Positions 1 to 7,771 of a DNA stretch of 34,429 bases are shown in pieces. The translations under genes and the position numbers were made by a program. Numbering within the stretch: the first letter of the stretch is position 1; every line of letters starts with the position of its first letter. The notes under the pieces are model-generated. The model was not told the origin of the DNA, ran no database searches, and saw nothing but the letters and a program-made list of their open reading frames with translations. The stretch comes from an uncultured Prevotella sp. (GTDB taxonomy: Bacteria > Bacteroidota > Bacteroidia > Bacteroidales > Bacteroidaceae): the NCBI GenBank assembly GCA_900543155.1, contig UQQN01000014.1, forward strand, positions 1-34,429, in the 5' to 3' direction.

Positions 1-21
1 TATGTGCAACTTTTTACTCAT
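1..21 (-). CDS. Start of an unidentified ORF running off the left edge
   Basis: An ATG at 21-19 on the minus strand opens a frame reading MSKKLHI before the window ends. It begins five bases after the TGA (29-27) of the truncated hsdR, so the two would be translationally close. Seven residues are too few to identify a product. It could be a downstream restriction-modification gene, a recombinase of an inserted element, or chance. Confidence 0.3.
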
Positions 22-26
22 ATTTA

Positions 27-1532
27 TCAACTTAAATTAATTCCGCCAACGGGTAGGTCAAGGATAACCTTGTCCTCAACTGCTTGTTTGTGAAGGTATT
101 TGTGAATATATGGTCCGAATGTGCGTTCTGACATGCTCTTAATGGCATTGTATGGGTCTCCTTTGTCTTTCTTCAGTAAAGGTGTGCCGGTAAAACCTAT
201 AAGCATGACTTCCTTTCCCATGATAGCACGCATTGCTTCATGGAGGCGACCGCTCTGGGTTCGATGACATTCATCAACAAATACGAAGATGTTGTCACCT
301 TTTACACTGAAATGATTACCATATTTTTTTGCAATGATAGTTTGTAGTTCATTCAGATACTCATCAAGGCTGACTTTTGTTCCAGACTCATCCTTTTCAG
401 CTTCATCATTATGATTGTGTGCGCCAAACTTGTGAATTAACGAACAGATTAGCCATTCGTCTCCCTTGTTTAATGTATCAAGAAGGTCGCTGCACGATTC
501 TGCATGATGAAGTTTGTTGCCTCCCTTTACAAAAGTACCAGCAAGCTGTAAGTCAAGTTCCTTTCGGTCGGTGATTACAACGACACGAGGATTGGAGAAG
601 TTCTTCTGGATATAGGAAGCCAAAGCTACCATCGTAAGGCTCTTTCCTGAGCCTTGCGAGTGCCAAATGACTCCACTTTCTTTTTGAGGCATTCTTTTAG
701 CAGCTGCTTTAATGGCATATATCTGATGAGGGCGTAATACCTTCTTAATACCACCATCATTCAGCACACCATAATGAAAGAAGAACATAAAGTTCTCCTT
801 GTCGAAAAACAGACGGTATGCTTCTTTCTCTGTAATAGTGTCACCAACTTTATTTGTATCTCTTTTCCATTTACACCAAAAGGGAAGAGGAGTACCTATT
901 GTTCCATAACGAAACTCCACATCATCATTTGAGGCAATGGTGAACTGTGTTGTGGTAAAAAATGATGGTATAAAATCACGTTCGTTGCTAAGATGTTGTT
1001 TAATGCCTTCCTCGTAGTTGACCAAACTTCGTTTCAGTTCAATGACTGCAAGTGCTATTCCGTTAACATAAACCACAATGTCGGGACGCTTGTTTTTGCC
1101 AAGGAGAGGGTCTATATAACTAACCTCTTCTGCAATCGCAAAATGATTGTTTTGTGGATGGTCGAAATCGAAAAACATTACATCTTCATGATTCTCTTCT
1201 GGTGATGGTTGTGACTTAATACCCATTGTCAGTGTATCGTACAAATCTGTATTGCACTGTATGAGACTACTCATCTTGGAATCACCAAGGCGAGCCTTAT
1301 CCTTCAATTTTACCAAAACATCCTCTATCTGCATTTCTGTACGACCTTGTTCTTTCAGAAAAGAGCGTACTTCGTCATCCAATATCGGTGAGTTGGCTAC
1401 ACCCATATTGTTTACATTAGAACCTTTAGCATACTGCCAGTTGCCAAGATAAGTATATCCAAGTTCTTCTTGGAAACGCTTGACGAGAGCATTTTGATAG
1501 TCTCTTTCTTTCTGTTCTTGATAGTTTGCCAT
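27..1532 (-). pseudogene. hsdR: Type I restriction enzyme R subunit (HsdR), C-terminally truncated
   Basis: HsdR cleaves and translocates DNA in type I restriction complexes. I prefer the ATG at 1532 (MANYQEQKERDYQ), five bases after the stop of the preceding gene, over an in-frame ATG at 1580; the protein is then 501 residues. Visible are the PD-(D/E)xK nuclease core (RPDIVVYVNG, then the ELKR of the nuclease at about 165-168), a Walker A motif (SQGSGKS, about 292-298), the DECH box (about 420) and a TGTP motif. HsdR is normally about 1000 residues. Here homology appears to stop at VILDL, where the family usually continues into an RYEARD-like stretch; instead PVGGINLS and a stop follow. The second RecA-like domain and the C-terminal HsdM-binding region are missing, so motor activity is probably lost. 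The other two frames at the junction give no recognisable continuation, so a simple one-base frameshift is unlikely. No hsdM or hsdS lies in the window. Confidence 0.8.
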
Positions 1533-1537
1533 ATTTC

Positions 1538-2224
1538 TTATAGAGGAAATTCGTTTAATTGTTCTTTTATTTTTTGCCATCCAGGAAGGTATGTTCCAAG
1601 AATGTGCCGAAACTTGTCTGTATGGTTCTGCTCAATGAGGTGAGTGAGTTCATGAGCTACCACATATTCAATACAGTTTAATGGCTTCTTTGCCAACTGG
1701 AGGTTGAACATGATTTTGCCACTTTCTTTGTGGCACTTGCCCCAACTGGATTGCATTTGTTGAATTGTCCAATTTGCTGCTTTCACCCCAAGAATTTGCT
1801 CCCATTTATCAACAAGCCGTTCCATTATTGGTGTTAATTGTTCTTTGTACCAAGTCCATAACACATTGGCTATATTTTCTTTGGAAGTGGATTCTGACAC
1901 ATATATAATAATGTAGTCCCCTTGTATCTCTACATGATGAGTACAAGTTTTGTCCCTAATAACTTTCAGTCGATAAAGTTCACCTTTGAAGAAATGTGCT
2001 TCTCCAGAAATATATTCTCTTTCGTCTTGTATGGTATAGGACATCGTTTCCTTTCGTTTTAAGGTTATCCATACCCATTTTTTAAGGATGAACAGCTTTA
2101 TTTGTTCATCTGTATATTCGTTTGGAGCAGACACATGAACCCTCCCATTTGGCGGATAAACTGCCAAATGTAAGTTTTTGATGGGCTTGTGCTCAATTTC
2201 TATTTCGATACCATTGACTAACAT
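1538..2224 (-). CDS. YgjP-like zinc metallopeptidase (M48/DUF45 type)
   Basis: A 228-residue cytoplasmic protein of the YgjP/DUF45 zinc metallopeptidase family. The zinc site is HELTHLIEQNH at about residues 191-201 (H191, E192, H195, probable third ligand H201), preceded by the family-typical SSWGKCHKESGKI stretch at about 159-171. The N-terminal half is beta-rich and typical of the family. There is no signal peptide. These proteins are commonly encoded beside type I restriction-modification genes; their substrate there is not established. It starts three bases after the stop of the regulator upstream, and its stop lies five bases before the likely hsdR start, so the three genes form one transcription unit. 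Confidence 0.85.
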   Translation of the reverse strand: MLVNGIEIEIEHKPIKNLHLAVYPPNGRVHVSAPNEYTDEQIKLFILKKWVWITLKRKETMSYTIQDEREYISGEAHFFKGELYRLKVIRDKTCTHHVEIQGDYIIIYVSESTSKENIANVLWTWYKEQLTPIMERLVDKWEQILGVKAANWTIQQMQSSWGKCHKESGKIMFNLQLAKKPLNCIEYVVAHELTHLIEQNHTDKFRHILGTYLPGWQKIKEQLNEFPL

Positions 2225-2227
2225 TAC

Positions 2228-2461
2228 TTATTTGTTGTTCTCTTGCGATAATAGATAAGATTTATATTCACGTACTATTAACTCTCTCAAATCCACTTCA
2301 AGCAAATCTGCTATTTTTAATAGACTGCTCAAATCTGGTTGTGACGAGTTTGTACACCACTTTGAAACGGTGGAAGGTGTTACTCCCATCTGTTCAGAAA
2401 GCCATTTGTTTGTACGTTTCTTTTCTACCAGTACAAGTTTTATTCTATTTATATCTTCCAT
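2228..2461 (-). CDS. XRE-family (Cro/CI-type) transcriptional regulator
   Basis: A small protein that is almost entirely one helix-turn-helix domain. WLSEQMGVTPSTVSKWCTN is the classic XRE HTH, followed by PDLSSLLKIADLLEVDLREL. An ATG at 2470 would give 80 residues, but the -7 promoter element at 2482-2489 would leave almost no leader, so the ATG at 2461 (77 residues, MEDINRIK) is preferred. As first gene of the metallopeptidase/hsdR unit it probably autoregulates and controls restriction expression, as C-type or Cro-like regulators do for other restriction systems (inference). Two nested inverted repeats over its promoter are plausible operators. Confidence 0.85.
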   Translation of the reverse strand: MEDINRIKLVLVEKKRTNKWLSEQMGVTPSTVSKWCTNSSQPDLSSLLKIADLLEVDLRELIVREYKSYLLSQENNK

Positions 2462-2473
2462 ATTGCCCAAAAA

Positions 2474-2519
2474 TTATAGTGCAAAGATAGTGAATTAAAT
2501 TCAATTTTTTAAACTATAA
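2474..2519 (-). promoter_or_regulatory. Nested inverted repeats (putative operator) and -7 element before the XRE gene
   Basis: On the minus strand TATCTTTG (2482-2489) matches the Bacteroidetes -7 consensus TAnnTTTG; no good -33 is seen. A 13-base palindrome TGAATTAAATTCA covers 2491-2503, in the promoter spacer. It is enclosed by an outer pair, TTATAGT (2474-2480) and ACTATAA (2513-2519), with nearly the same centre (2496.5 versus 2497). This suits binding of a dimeric HTH repressor, presumably the gene's own product. No experimental basis. Confidence 0.5.
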
Positions 2520-2686
2520 CGTATTTTGTATGCGTAAATAAGGAGTATATTCAATAAAATCATATTAATATATCCAACCATAGATTTTAAAGGCAGGATT
2601 TTGAATATAAAAAATGAATTTGCCGAGAATATAACAGATATAAGTAAATTAACTTGGCAAAAACTCGGCAAAAACATAAAAGCAAA

Positions 2687-2720
2687 AATCCTAACTGCTC
2701 ATATTCAAGCAGTTAGGATT
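2687..2720 (-). terminator. Rho-independent terminator of tRNA-Leu
   Basis: A perfect 12-bp stem, AATCCTAACTGC (2687-2698) with GCAGTTAGGATT (2709-2720), has a 10-base loop. On the minus strand it starts six bases past the tRNA CCA end and is followed by a T-rich tract (TTTTTGCTTTTATG). Confidence 0.85.
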
Positions 2721-2725
2721 CTGTA

Positions 2726-2811
2726 TGGTGCGCCTGATAGGACTCGAACCTACACGGCAGTGAACCACCAGATCCTAAGTCTGGCGCGTCTACCAATTTC
2801 GCCACAGGCGC
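2726..2811 (-). tRNA. tRNA-Leu (anticodon UAG)
   Basis: An 86-base tRNA including an encoded CCA (2726-2728). The acceptor stem is GCGCCTG with CAGGCGC, discriminator A. The D-arm contains GGCGAAATTGGTAGACGC, the anticodon stem is CCAGA/TCTGG with loop CTTAGGA giving anticodon TAG (reads CUN leucine codons), a long variable arm follows as expected for a class II leucine tRNA, and the T-arm is GTAGG-TTCGAGT-CCTAT. A consensus promoter lies just upstream and a terminator just downstream. Its 3' end faces the restriction genes, which makes it a candidate integration target. Confidence 0.97.
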
Positions 2812-2822
2812 AAAAGCAAGGG

Positions 2823-2853
2823 CAAAGTTACACACAGATGCGCAATAAACAAA
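2823..2853 (-). promoter_or_regulatory. Promoter of tRNA-Leu
   Basis: On the minus strand TTTG (2853-2850), 19 bases, then TAACTTTG (2830-2823) is a full match to the Bacteroidetes sigma-ABfr-type promoter. Transcription would start a few bases before the mature tRNA 5' end at 2811. It lies partly within the hairpin at 2852-2895. Confidence 0.8.
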
Positions 2854-2895
2854 GCGAAATGCACGATTTTTTATGTCAAGTCGTGTATTTCGCTT
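2852..2895. terminator. Hairpin, probable terminator of the fkbp transcript
   Basis: Arms of 15 bases, AAGCGAAATGCACGA (2852-2866) and TCGTGTATTTCGCTT (2881-2895), pair with one G-U and a 14-base loop. On the minus strand it lies about 120 bases after the prolyl isomerase stop and is followed by TTTGTTTATT. It also directly abuts the tRNA-Leu promoter, so it would insulate the tRNA from read-through. A weaker AT-rich repeat (TATGTAAT/ATTACATA, about 2984-3007) is closer to the gene but lacks a T tract. Confidence 0.6.
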
Positions 2896-3015
2896 AATTA
2901 TTGGTGGTTTAAGCCCTAAAGATAATACATTTGAGCCTTAAACAAACAGTGAGATTTTTAAAATATCACATGTATGGGACTTTATGTAATAAAGAAAAAA
3001 TTACATAGTGAGATT

Positions 3016-3702
3016 TTAGAACGATGTGCCACGTCGGGCAACAGCTTTAAGCTGCATGTCGAAGCAGAGAGTGGAGTAGGCGGGTAATACACCTTGTGTG
3101 AGGTAGGTATAGCCCAATTCTTGTGGAATGTATACCATCCAACGGTCGCCTTCGGTCATGTGGAGAAGGGCTGTGGTATAGCCCTCGACAGTATTGGCTA
3201 CTGAAAAGCGTGAGGGCACAGAATAGCTGTCGCTAAACACGTGGCTTTCGTTTTCGTAAAAGCCGCTATGATCGAATACACGACCTTTTGCGTAACTCTG
3301 TGTGGGGATGAGGTGTCCCATGTAATTTACCTTTACAGAGTCAAGGTAAAGGGGTGAAATGCCATCAGTCTGTGTGCTTCGTTCAATGATGCGTACACAA
3401 ATAGAGTCGTGACTGTTGCCACCAAGACCTGGGCGCTTAGAATAGCTGCGGAATACACGCCAATCGCAGTGGTCTTCCCATTGGTCGCCATATTGCGCTT
3501 GGGCTTGTGCCACTTCTGTGCATGCCACAGTCATTACGCTATCAAAGAAAGCCGCATTACGCTCCTTCCAGTTGACAGTGAATTCGGAATTGCTATCGTT
3601 GTCTTCGTTCACATTGTCTGTGCACGAAGCCACTGACAATGCTGTAAAAACTACAGCGAAGAGCATGCACAACTGCCTGATATGTAGCTTAATATTTGTC
3701 AT
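3016..3702 (-). CDS. FKBP-type peptidyl-prolyl cis-trans isomerase lipoprotein
   Basis: A 228-residue exported lipoprotein. The N-terminus has a positively charged start, a hydrophobic stretch and a lipobox LSVASC with the lipidated Cys at about residue 27, followed by an Asp/Asn/Glu-rich tether. The C-terminal half is an FKBP domain: VKVNYMGHLI, GRVFDHS, RFSVANTVEGYTTALLHM, DRWMVYIPQELGY and STLCFDMQLKAV keep most active-site positions (the Tyr of NYMG, the Phe-Asp of VFD, the Phe of RFSV, a Tyr in place of the usual Trp, the Phe of CFD). About 15 extra residues lie between VFDHS and the next strand. It would catalyse proline isomerisation in the periplasm or at the outer membrane. It follows the glycyl-tRNA synthetase gene by 129 bases containing a long hairpin. 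It may be co-transcribed with that gene; no promoter of its own was recognised. Confidence 0.85.
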   Translation of the reverse strand: MTNIKLHIRQLCMLFAVVFTALSVASCTDNVNEDNDSNSEFTVNWKERNAAFFDSVMTVACTEVAQAQAQYGDQWEDHCDWRVFRSYSKRPGLGGNSHDSICVRIIERSTQTDGISPLYLDSVKVNYMGHLIPTQSYAKGRVFDHSGFYENESHVFSDSYSVPSRFSVANTVEGYTTALLHMTEGDRWMVYIPQELGYTYLTQGVLPAYSTLCFDMQLKAVARRGTSF

Positions 3703-3721
3703 TTTTTGCGTTCTAAGTACA

Positions 3722-3779
3722 CAAATAGGGCGTATATGCCTTTTCGTAATCGTATTTCAAGGCGCATACACCCTATTTG
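3722..3779 (-). repeat. Intercistronic 19-base inverted repeat between glyS and fkbp
   Basis: Left arm 3722-3740 (CAAATAGGGCGTATATGCC) and right arm 3761-3779 (GGCGCATACACCCTATTTG) pair along 19 positions, the three non-Watson-Crick positions being mostly G-U or A-C type depending on strand, with a 20-base loop. No T tract follows on the minus strand, so it is not a canonical terminator. It ends about 20 bases before the fkbp start and may attenuate, process or stabilise the transcript. Confidence 0.55.
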
Positions 3780-3831
3780 CTTTGGTATGCTTTTCCGTTT
3801 TTACCTTATAAAGGATTTATTGTGGAAAACT

Positions 3832-5373
3832 TTACTGAATTTTTTTGAGCAACGAAGTGAGGCTAACCTTATCCTCGAGCATTGCGCGAAGATCAGCGAT
3901 GGGCACACGGGTTTGTTCCATTGTGTCACGATCGCGAAGGGTTACGCAGTTATCGTTGAGTGTGTCGTGGTCGATGGTAATGCAATAAGGAGTACCAATT
4001 GCATCCATACGGCGATAACGCTTACCGATAGAATCCTTCTCCTCATACTTGCAGTTGAAGTGGAACTTAAGATCATTGAAGATCTCGTGTGCCTTTTCGG
4101 GCAGACCATCTTTTTTAACCAAAGGCATGATAGCCAACTTAACAGGAGCCAAAGGTGCGGGCAACTTAAGTACTACGCGAGTTTCGCCGTTTTCGAGTTT
4201 TTCTTCTTGATAAGAGTGGCACATTACGCTGAGGAACATACGGTCAACACCGATAGATGTTTCGATAACGTACGGCGTGTAGCTGCGGTTTTCTTCGGGG
4301 TCGAAGTACTCAATCTTACGACCAGAGAACTTGGCATGTTGTGAAAGGTCGAAGTCGGTACGTGAGTGAATACCTTCAACTTCCTTAAATCCGAAGGGCA
4401 TCTTAAATTCGATATCGGTAGCAGCGTTCGCATAGTGTGCAAGCTTTTCGTGGTCGTGGTAACGATAGCATTCGTCGCCAAAACCAAGGGCTTCGTGCCA
4501 AGCAAGACGTGTTTTCTTCCATTGCTTGAACCAATCCATTTCAGTGCCAGGCTTTACGAAGAACTGCATTTCCATTTGTTCGAATTCGCGCATACGGAAG
4601 ATAAATTGGCGTGCTACGATTTCGTTGCGGAAGGCTTTACCAATTTGGGCAATACCGAAAGGAATCTTCATGCGACCTGTTTTTTGCACGTTGAGGTAGT
4701 TCACAAAGATACCTTGTGCAGTTTCAGGACGGAGGTAAATGGTGCTTGCACCCTCGGCAGTAGAACCAACCTCTGTTTTAAACATAAGGTTGAACTGACG
4801 TACGTCTGTCCAGTTGCGTGTACCTGAGATGGGGCATACAATGCCTTCGTCGAGGATGATTTGCTTGAGTTCGGCAAGGTCCATTTTGTTCATGGCGTCA
4901 GAGTAGCGTTGGTGCAAGGCATCACGCTTTTGCTGGTGCTCAATCACACGTGCATTGGTAGCACGGAACTGTGCTTCGTCAAATGCATCGCCAAAACGCT
5001 TGCGAGCTTTAGCAACTTCCTTGTCGATTTTTTCTTCGTATTTAGCAATTTGGTCCTCAATCAACACGTCAGCGCGGTAACGCTTCTTTGAGTCACGGTT
5101 GTCAATGAGAGGATCGTTGAAGGCGTCAACGTGGCCTGAAGCCTTCCAAATGGTGGGGTGCATAAAAATGGCAGAGTCAATGCCCACAATGTTCTCGTGG
5201 AGCAATACCATGCTTTGCCACCAATACTGCTTAATATTGTTTTTCAGTTCTACACCGTTCTGACCATAGTCATATACAGCGCCGAGTCCGTCGTAAATAT
5301 CGCTTGAAGGGAATACGAAACCGTATTCTTTGCAATGTGATACGATTTTCTTAAAAACGTCTTCTTGTGCCAT
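3832..5373 (-). CDS. glyS: Glycine--tRNA ligase (dimeric, eukaryotic/archaeal-type)
   Basis: A 513-residue class II aminoacyl-tRNA synthetase that charges tRNA-Gly with glycine in the cytoplasm. The N-terminus (KEYGFVFPSSDIYDGLGAVYDYGQNG, quoted in two parts: KEYGFVFPSSDIYDG and LGAVYDYG) is diagnostic of the single-chain GlyRS. Class II motif 2 is in the FRNEIVARQFIFRMREFEQM region at about 249-268, and motif 3 near GVDRMFLSVM. A C-terminal anticodon-binding domain begins around APVKLAIMPL and ends with DTMEQTRVPIADL. The length is normal for the family in Bacteroidetes. A consensus promoter lies 30 bases upstream with a leader of roughly 20 bases, and the gene reads toward the FKBP isomerase gene. 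Confidence 0.97.
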   Translation of the reverse strand: MAQEDVFKKIVSHCKEYGFVFPSSDIYDGLGAVYDYGQNGVELKNNIKQYWWQSMVLLHENIVGIDSAIFMHPTIWKASGHVDAFNDPLIDNRDSKKRYRADVLIEDQIAKYEEKIDKEVAKARKRFGDAFDEAQFRATNARVIEHQQKRDALHQRYSDAMNKMDLAELKQIILDEGIVCPISGTRNWTDVRQFNLMFKTEVGSTAEGASTIYLRPETAQGIFVNYLNVQKTGRMKIPFGIAQIGKAFRNEIVARQFIFRMREFEQMEMQFFVKPGTEMDWFKQWKKTRLAWHEALGFGDECYRYHDHEKLAHYANAATDIEFKMPFGFKEVEGIHSRTDFDLSQHAKFSGRKIEYFDPEENRSYTPYVIETSIGVDRMFLSVMCHSYQEEKLENGETRVVLKLPAPLAPVKLAIMPLVKKDGLPEKAHEIFNDLKFHFNCKYEEKDSIGKRYRRMDAIGTPYCITIDHDTLNDNCVTLRDRDTMEQTRVPIADLRAMLEDKVSLTSLLKKIQ

Positions 5374-5402
5374 TTGTTATATATCTTTTTATATTTGCGA
5401 AG

Positions 5403-5433
5403 CAAAGTTACTGCAAAAGGTCCGCAATACAAA
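5403..5433 (-). promoter_or_regulatory. Promoter of glyS
   Basis: On the minus strand TTTG (5433-5430), 19 bases, then TAACTTTG (5410-5403): full consensus, with the same -7 octamer and spacing as the tRNA-Leu promoter. The start ATG is at 5373. Confidence 0.8.
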
Positions 5434-5457
5434 ATAAAAGTACTGAAAACAACAAAA

Positions 5458-5495
5458 ATGCGCGACAAAGTTTATTAAAAAACCTTGTCGCGCAT
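5458..5495 (-). terminator. Rho-independent terminator of the five-gene T9SS/Omp28 operon
   Basis: An 11-bp perfect stem, ATGCGCGACAA (5458-5468) with TTGTCGCGCAT (5485-5495), has a 16-base loop. On the minus strand it lies 57 bases past the stop of the last operon gene and is followed directly by TTTTTGTTGTTTTC. It ends just upstream of the glyS promoter. Confidence 0.85.
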
Positions 5496-5552
5496 GATGT
5501 TAGCGCATTATTTCAGCACAAATAAGCACTGAAAGTGAGCGATTTAGTCTTT

Positions 5553-7736
5553 TTAGAAGATGGCCTTCTGTGAAGTCACATTGCTGCCCTTAGTTACGCG
5601 GATAACGTATACGCCGTGCCCCAATGTGCGCAATGCAGTTTCGCCATTTACTTGAGCGCTTGTTACAACACGACCTTGTGCATCGTAAACTTGAGCTACT
5701 GCTCCTTGAGCCTTTACAACAAATGCACCATTCACAATGTCGATTTGTGCAAAGTTGTTGTCAGTAGAAACAGTGGCATCGTTAATACCTGTATAGGCAT
5801 TGTTGTCAGAAGTGTTAGATGTACCAATCTTGGTTTGGCAAGCTGTAATAATCTTACCTGTAAGTTTGTCAACGAGCAAAGCTGCTACACGGAGGTTAGC
5901 CTTGTTGGTTGCACCAATAAGGGCAGATTTAATAGTAGTTGAGTTCTTAACTTCCTCGCCAGCCTTAGCAGCAGGCAAAATGTTATCCTCAGTTGCACCA
6001 GCGTGTATTACGTAGCGAGCTACATAGTCCATTTCGAGGTTTGAGAACACATACTTGTTGTTTTCTACCTTGCTATCAACTGTGCAGAGGGGATAGATGT
6101 AAGGATCATCCTTGAAAGCAGAGTCTACCTTCTCGGGCTGAGTCATATAAAGCTGAGCCAAATAGTTAAGCTGATCAGTCTTCACTCCATCTTCAGTAAC
6201 TACATAAGTTACACCATAGGTATCAGCAGGAACATCAATAGAGAACTTAATCTTTGCATTGATTTCAGTACCTTTCAAACCATTCTTACCATCCACACTC
6301 ATGGTAGCCTCGCAAGGCTGTGATTGGATGAAACGACAAGCATCAATAACCTCGCCATGAGGATAAGCCTTAATTTCGCGGTTCACGTAAGCCAATGGGA
6401 GTGACTCAGCATAACTTGTAAAGAAATCCTGATAAGTGCTGGCCTTGAGGGGGTCTTCTTTGATACGCTTATCGTAGTCACCGTGAATGCTAACCGCTAC
6501 CAAGTTATTCTCACCAATAGTGTCAATAAGTTGCTTCATACCAGCAAGACCAATAGGGCAGTTGCCACAGCTAACGCTGGTAAGTTCTTCAACCACAGGT
6601 GTACGGTGGTAAGCATTTTCAAGTGTAATAAAGTTAAACTTACCCTCGTTCTCTTCCTTCTCTGTGTACTCATCTGCCACACCATTTACCTCGTCGATGG
6701 TAAGGGTCGCTTCTGAGCGACCTGTTTTAGAGGGGAGGTTCATAGAAGCAGGTAAATTCACTGTACCAAAGAAAGGAACGGGCTTTTTAAAGTTATAAGT
6801 GTGCTTCTGCTTACCTTCAGTTGTGTTAACGGTATAAGTAAAGTTGCGCATTGAGTCGAGACCCATATTAGCTACTTGCAAGGTGTTGTCGTCAGTTTTA
6901 CCTACAAAACCACGTACATCATCGATGTAGTAAAGCGCAGCATCGTTATACTTCAAACCTGCATCGCCTGTAGTTTCCACCCAAATAGGACTTGAAACTA
7001 CCAAATTGTCGAACTGAAGATAGTTGAGAAGGAAGCCTTTGCCATCACCTTCAGTACCAAGCATGTATGCACCAAGACCATTGCCTGTAGGATCGGCATA
7101 AGCATAAGCCATGATTCCATACTTTGAAGAGAGCGTATCGCTTGAGAGGCAGTTTGCAGCACTGCTATACCAACCAATAATAATTTCGCCCTTCAAGTCG
7201 CTAGGAATTTTGTAGTCGCAAGTATATGAGTTCAAACGTGTGTTGCCACCCTTTACCACTACTTCTTTTTCCCAAAGGTTATTGATGTTACCTTGAGCAT
7301 CAGCCAACTGACCAATAAAAATCTTTGAGTCGCTATAAGTGCCAGGATAAGCATAGAAGTTTATTTTGCTAATCGTGTTGCCAACATAGCGGTCTACCAT
7401 CTCAGCAGGAATAGCCATACCAAATCCCCAACCTGTAATGCCATTTTTTTTAAGCAAATCGGGATCAATGCCTGTAGGAACATAACCAAACTTAGAAATT
7501 TCGTTACCTGTTACCTGGAAACTGATTTCTTTAGGGTCACGCGTAGTGTTTTCGTGAGCCAAAGTGTGCATGCCGTGTTCTACGGGTGTAATGCCAACAT
7601 TACGGTTGATCTTTTGCTGACCCATGCGTAAGGCATTGGCAGGAATTTTTGCTGCAAAGGGATTTGCGAGGGGCTGAGCTACAGCTACGCAAGCCACAAA
7701 AGCAGCAGAAATAGCAGTGAGTAAAAACTTCTTCAT
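5553..7736 (-). CDS. Large secreted Omp28/thioredoxin-like protein with T9SS C-terminal domain
   Basis: A 727-residue protein with a signal peptide (MKKFLLTAISAAFVACVAVA, cleavage likely after about residue 20). The central part resembles Omp28-family proteins: VVEELTSVSCGNCPIGLAGM carries a thioredoxin-like CGNC pair (C390, C393), followed by NLVAVSIHGDYD. The N-terminal 350 residues are beta-rich without a recognised domain. The last 70 or so residues form a T9SS type A sorting domain (VYDAQGRVV, then GHGVYVIRVTKG), so the protein should cross the outer membrane through T9SS and be surface-anchored or released. It is the last gene of the operon, 35 bases after its neighbour, with a strong terminator behind it. 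A thiol oxidoreductase or substrate-binding role on the surface is inference. Confidence 0.8.
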   Translation of the reverse strand: MKKFLLTAISAAFVACVAVAQPLANPFAAKIPANALRMGQQKINRNVGITPVEHGMHTLAHENTTRDPKEISFQVTGNEISKFGYVPTGIDPDLLKKNGITGWGFGMAIPAEMVDRYVGNTISKINFYAYPGTYSDSKIFIGQLADAQGNINNLWEKEVVVKGGNTRLNSYTCDYKIPSDLKGEIIIGWYSSAANCLSSDTLSSKYGIMAYAYADPTGNGLGAYMLGTEGDGKGFLLNYLQFDNLVVSSPIWVETTGDAGLKYNDAALYYIDDVRGFVGKTDDNTLQVANMGLDSMRNFTYTVNTTEGKQKHTYNFKKPVPFFGTVNLPASMNLPSKTGRSEATLTIDEVNGVADEYTEKEENEGKFNFITLENAYHRTPVVEELTSVSCGNCPIGLAGMKQLIDTIGENNLVAVSIHGDYDKRIKEDPLKASTYQDFFTSYAESLPLAYVNREIKAYPHGEVIDACRFIQSQPCEATMSVDGKNGLKGTEINAKIKFSIDVPADTYGVTYVVTEDGVKTDQLNYLAQLYMTQPEKVDSAFKDDPYIYPLCTVDSKVENNKYVFSNLEMDYVARYVIHAGATEDNILPAAKAGEEVKNSTTIKSALIGATNKANLRVAALLVDKLTGKIITACQTKIGTSNTSDNNAYTGINDATVSTDNNFAQIDIVNGAFVVKAQGAVAQVYDAQGRVVTSAQVNGETALRTLGHGVYVIRVTKGSNVTSQKAIF

Positions 7737-7771
7737 ATTTTATTGTTTAGTTTTATTGCGATTTTGGGTAA

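Noticed and set aside
2601..2897. 98-residue plus-strand open frame across the tRNA-Leu gene
   Set aside because: It lies over the tRNA, its terminator and promoter on the opposite strand, and the translation has no recognisable domain.
3706..4344. 212-residue plus-strand frame opposite glyS
   Set aside because: It is antisense to a clearly real synthetase gene, and its Phe/Cys-rich sequence is typical of shadow translation.
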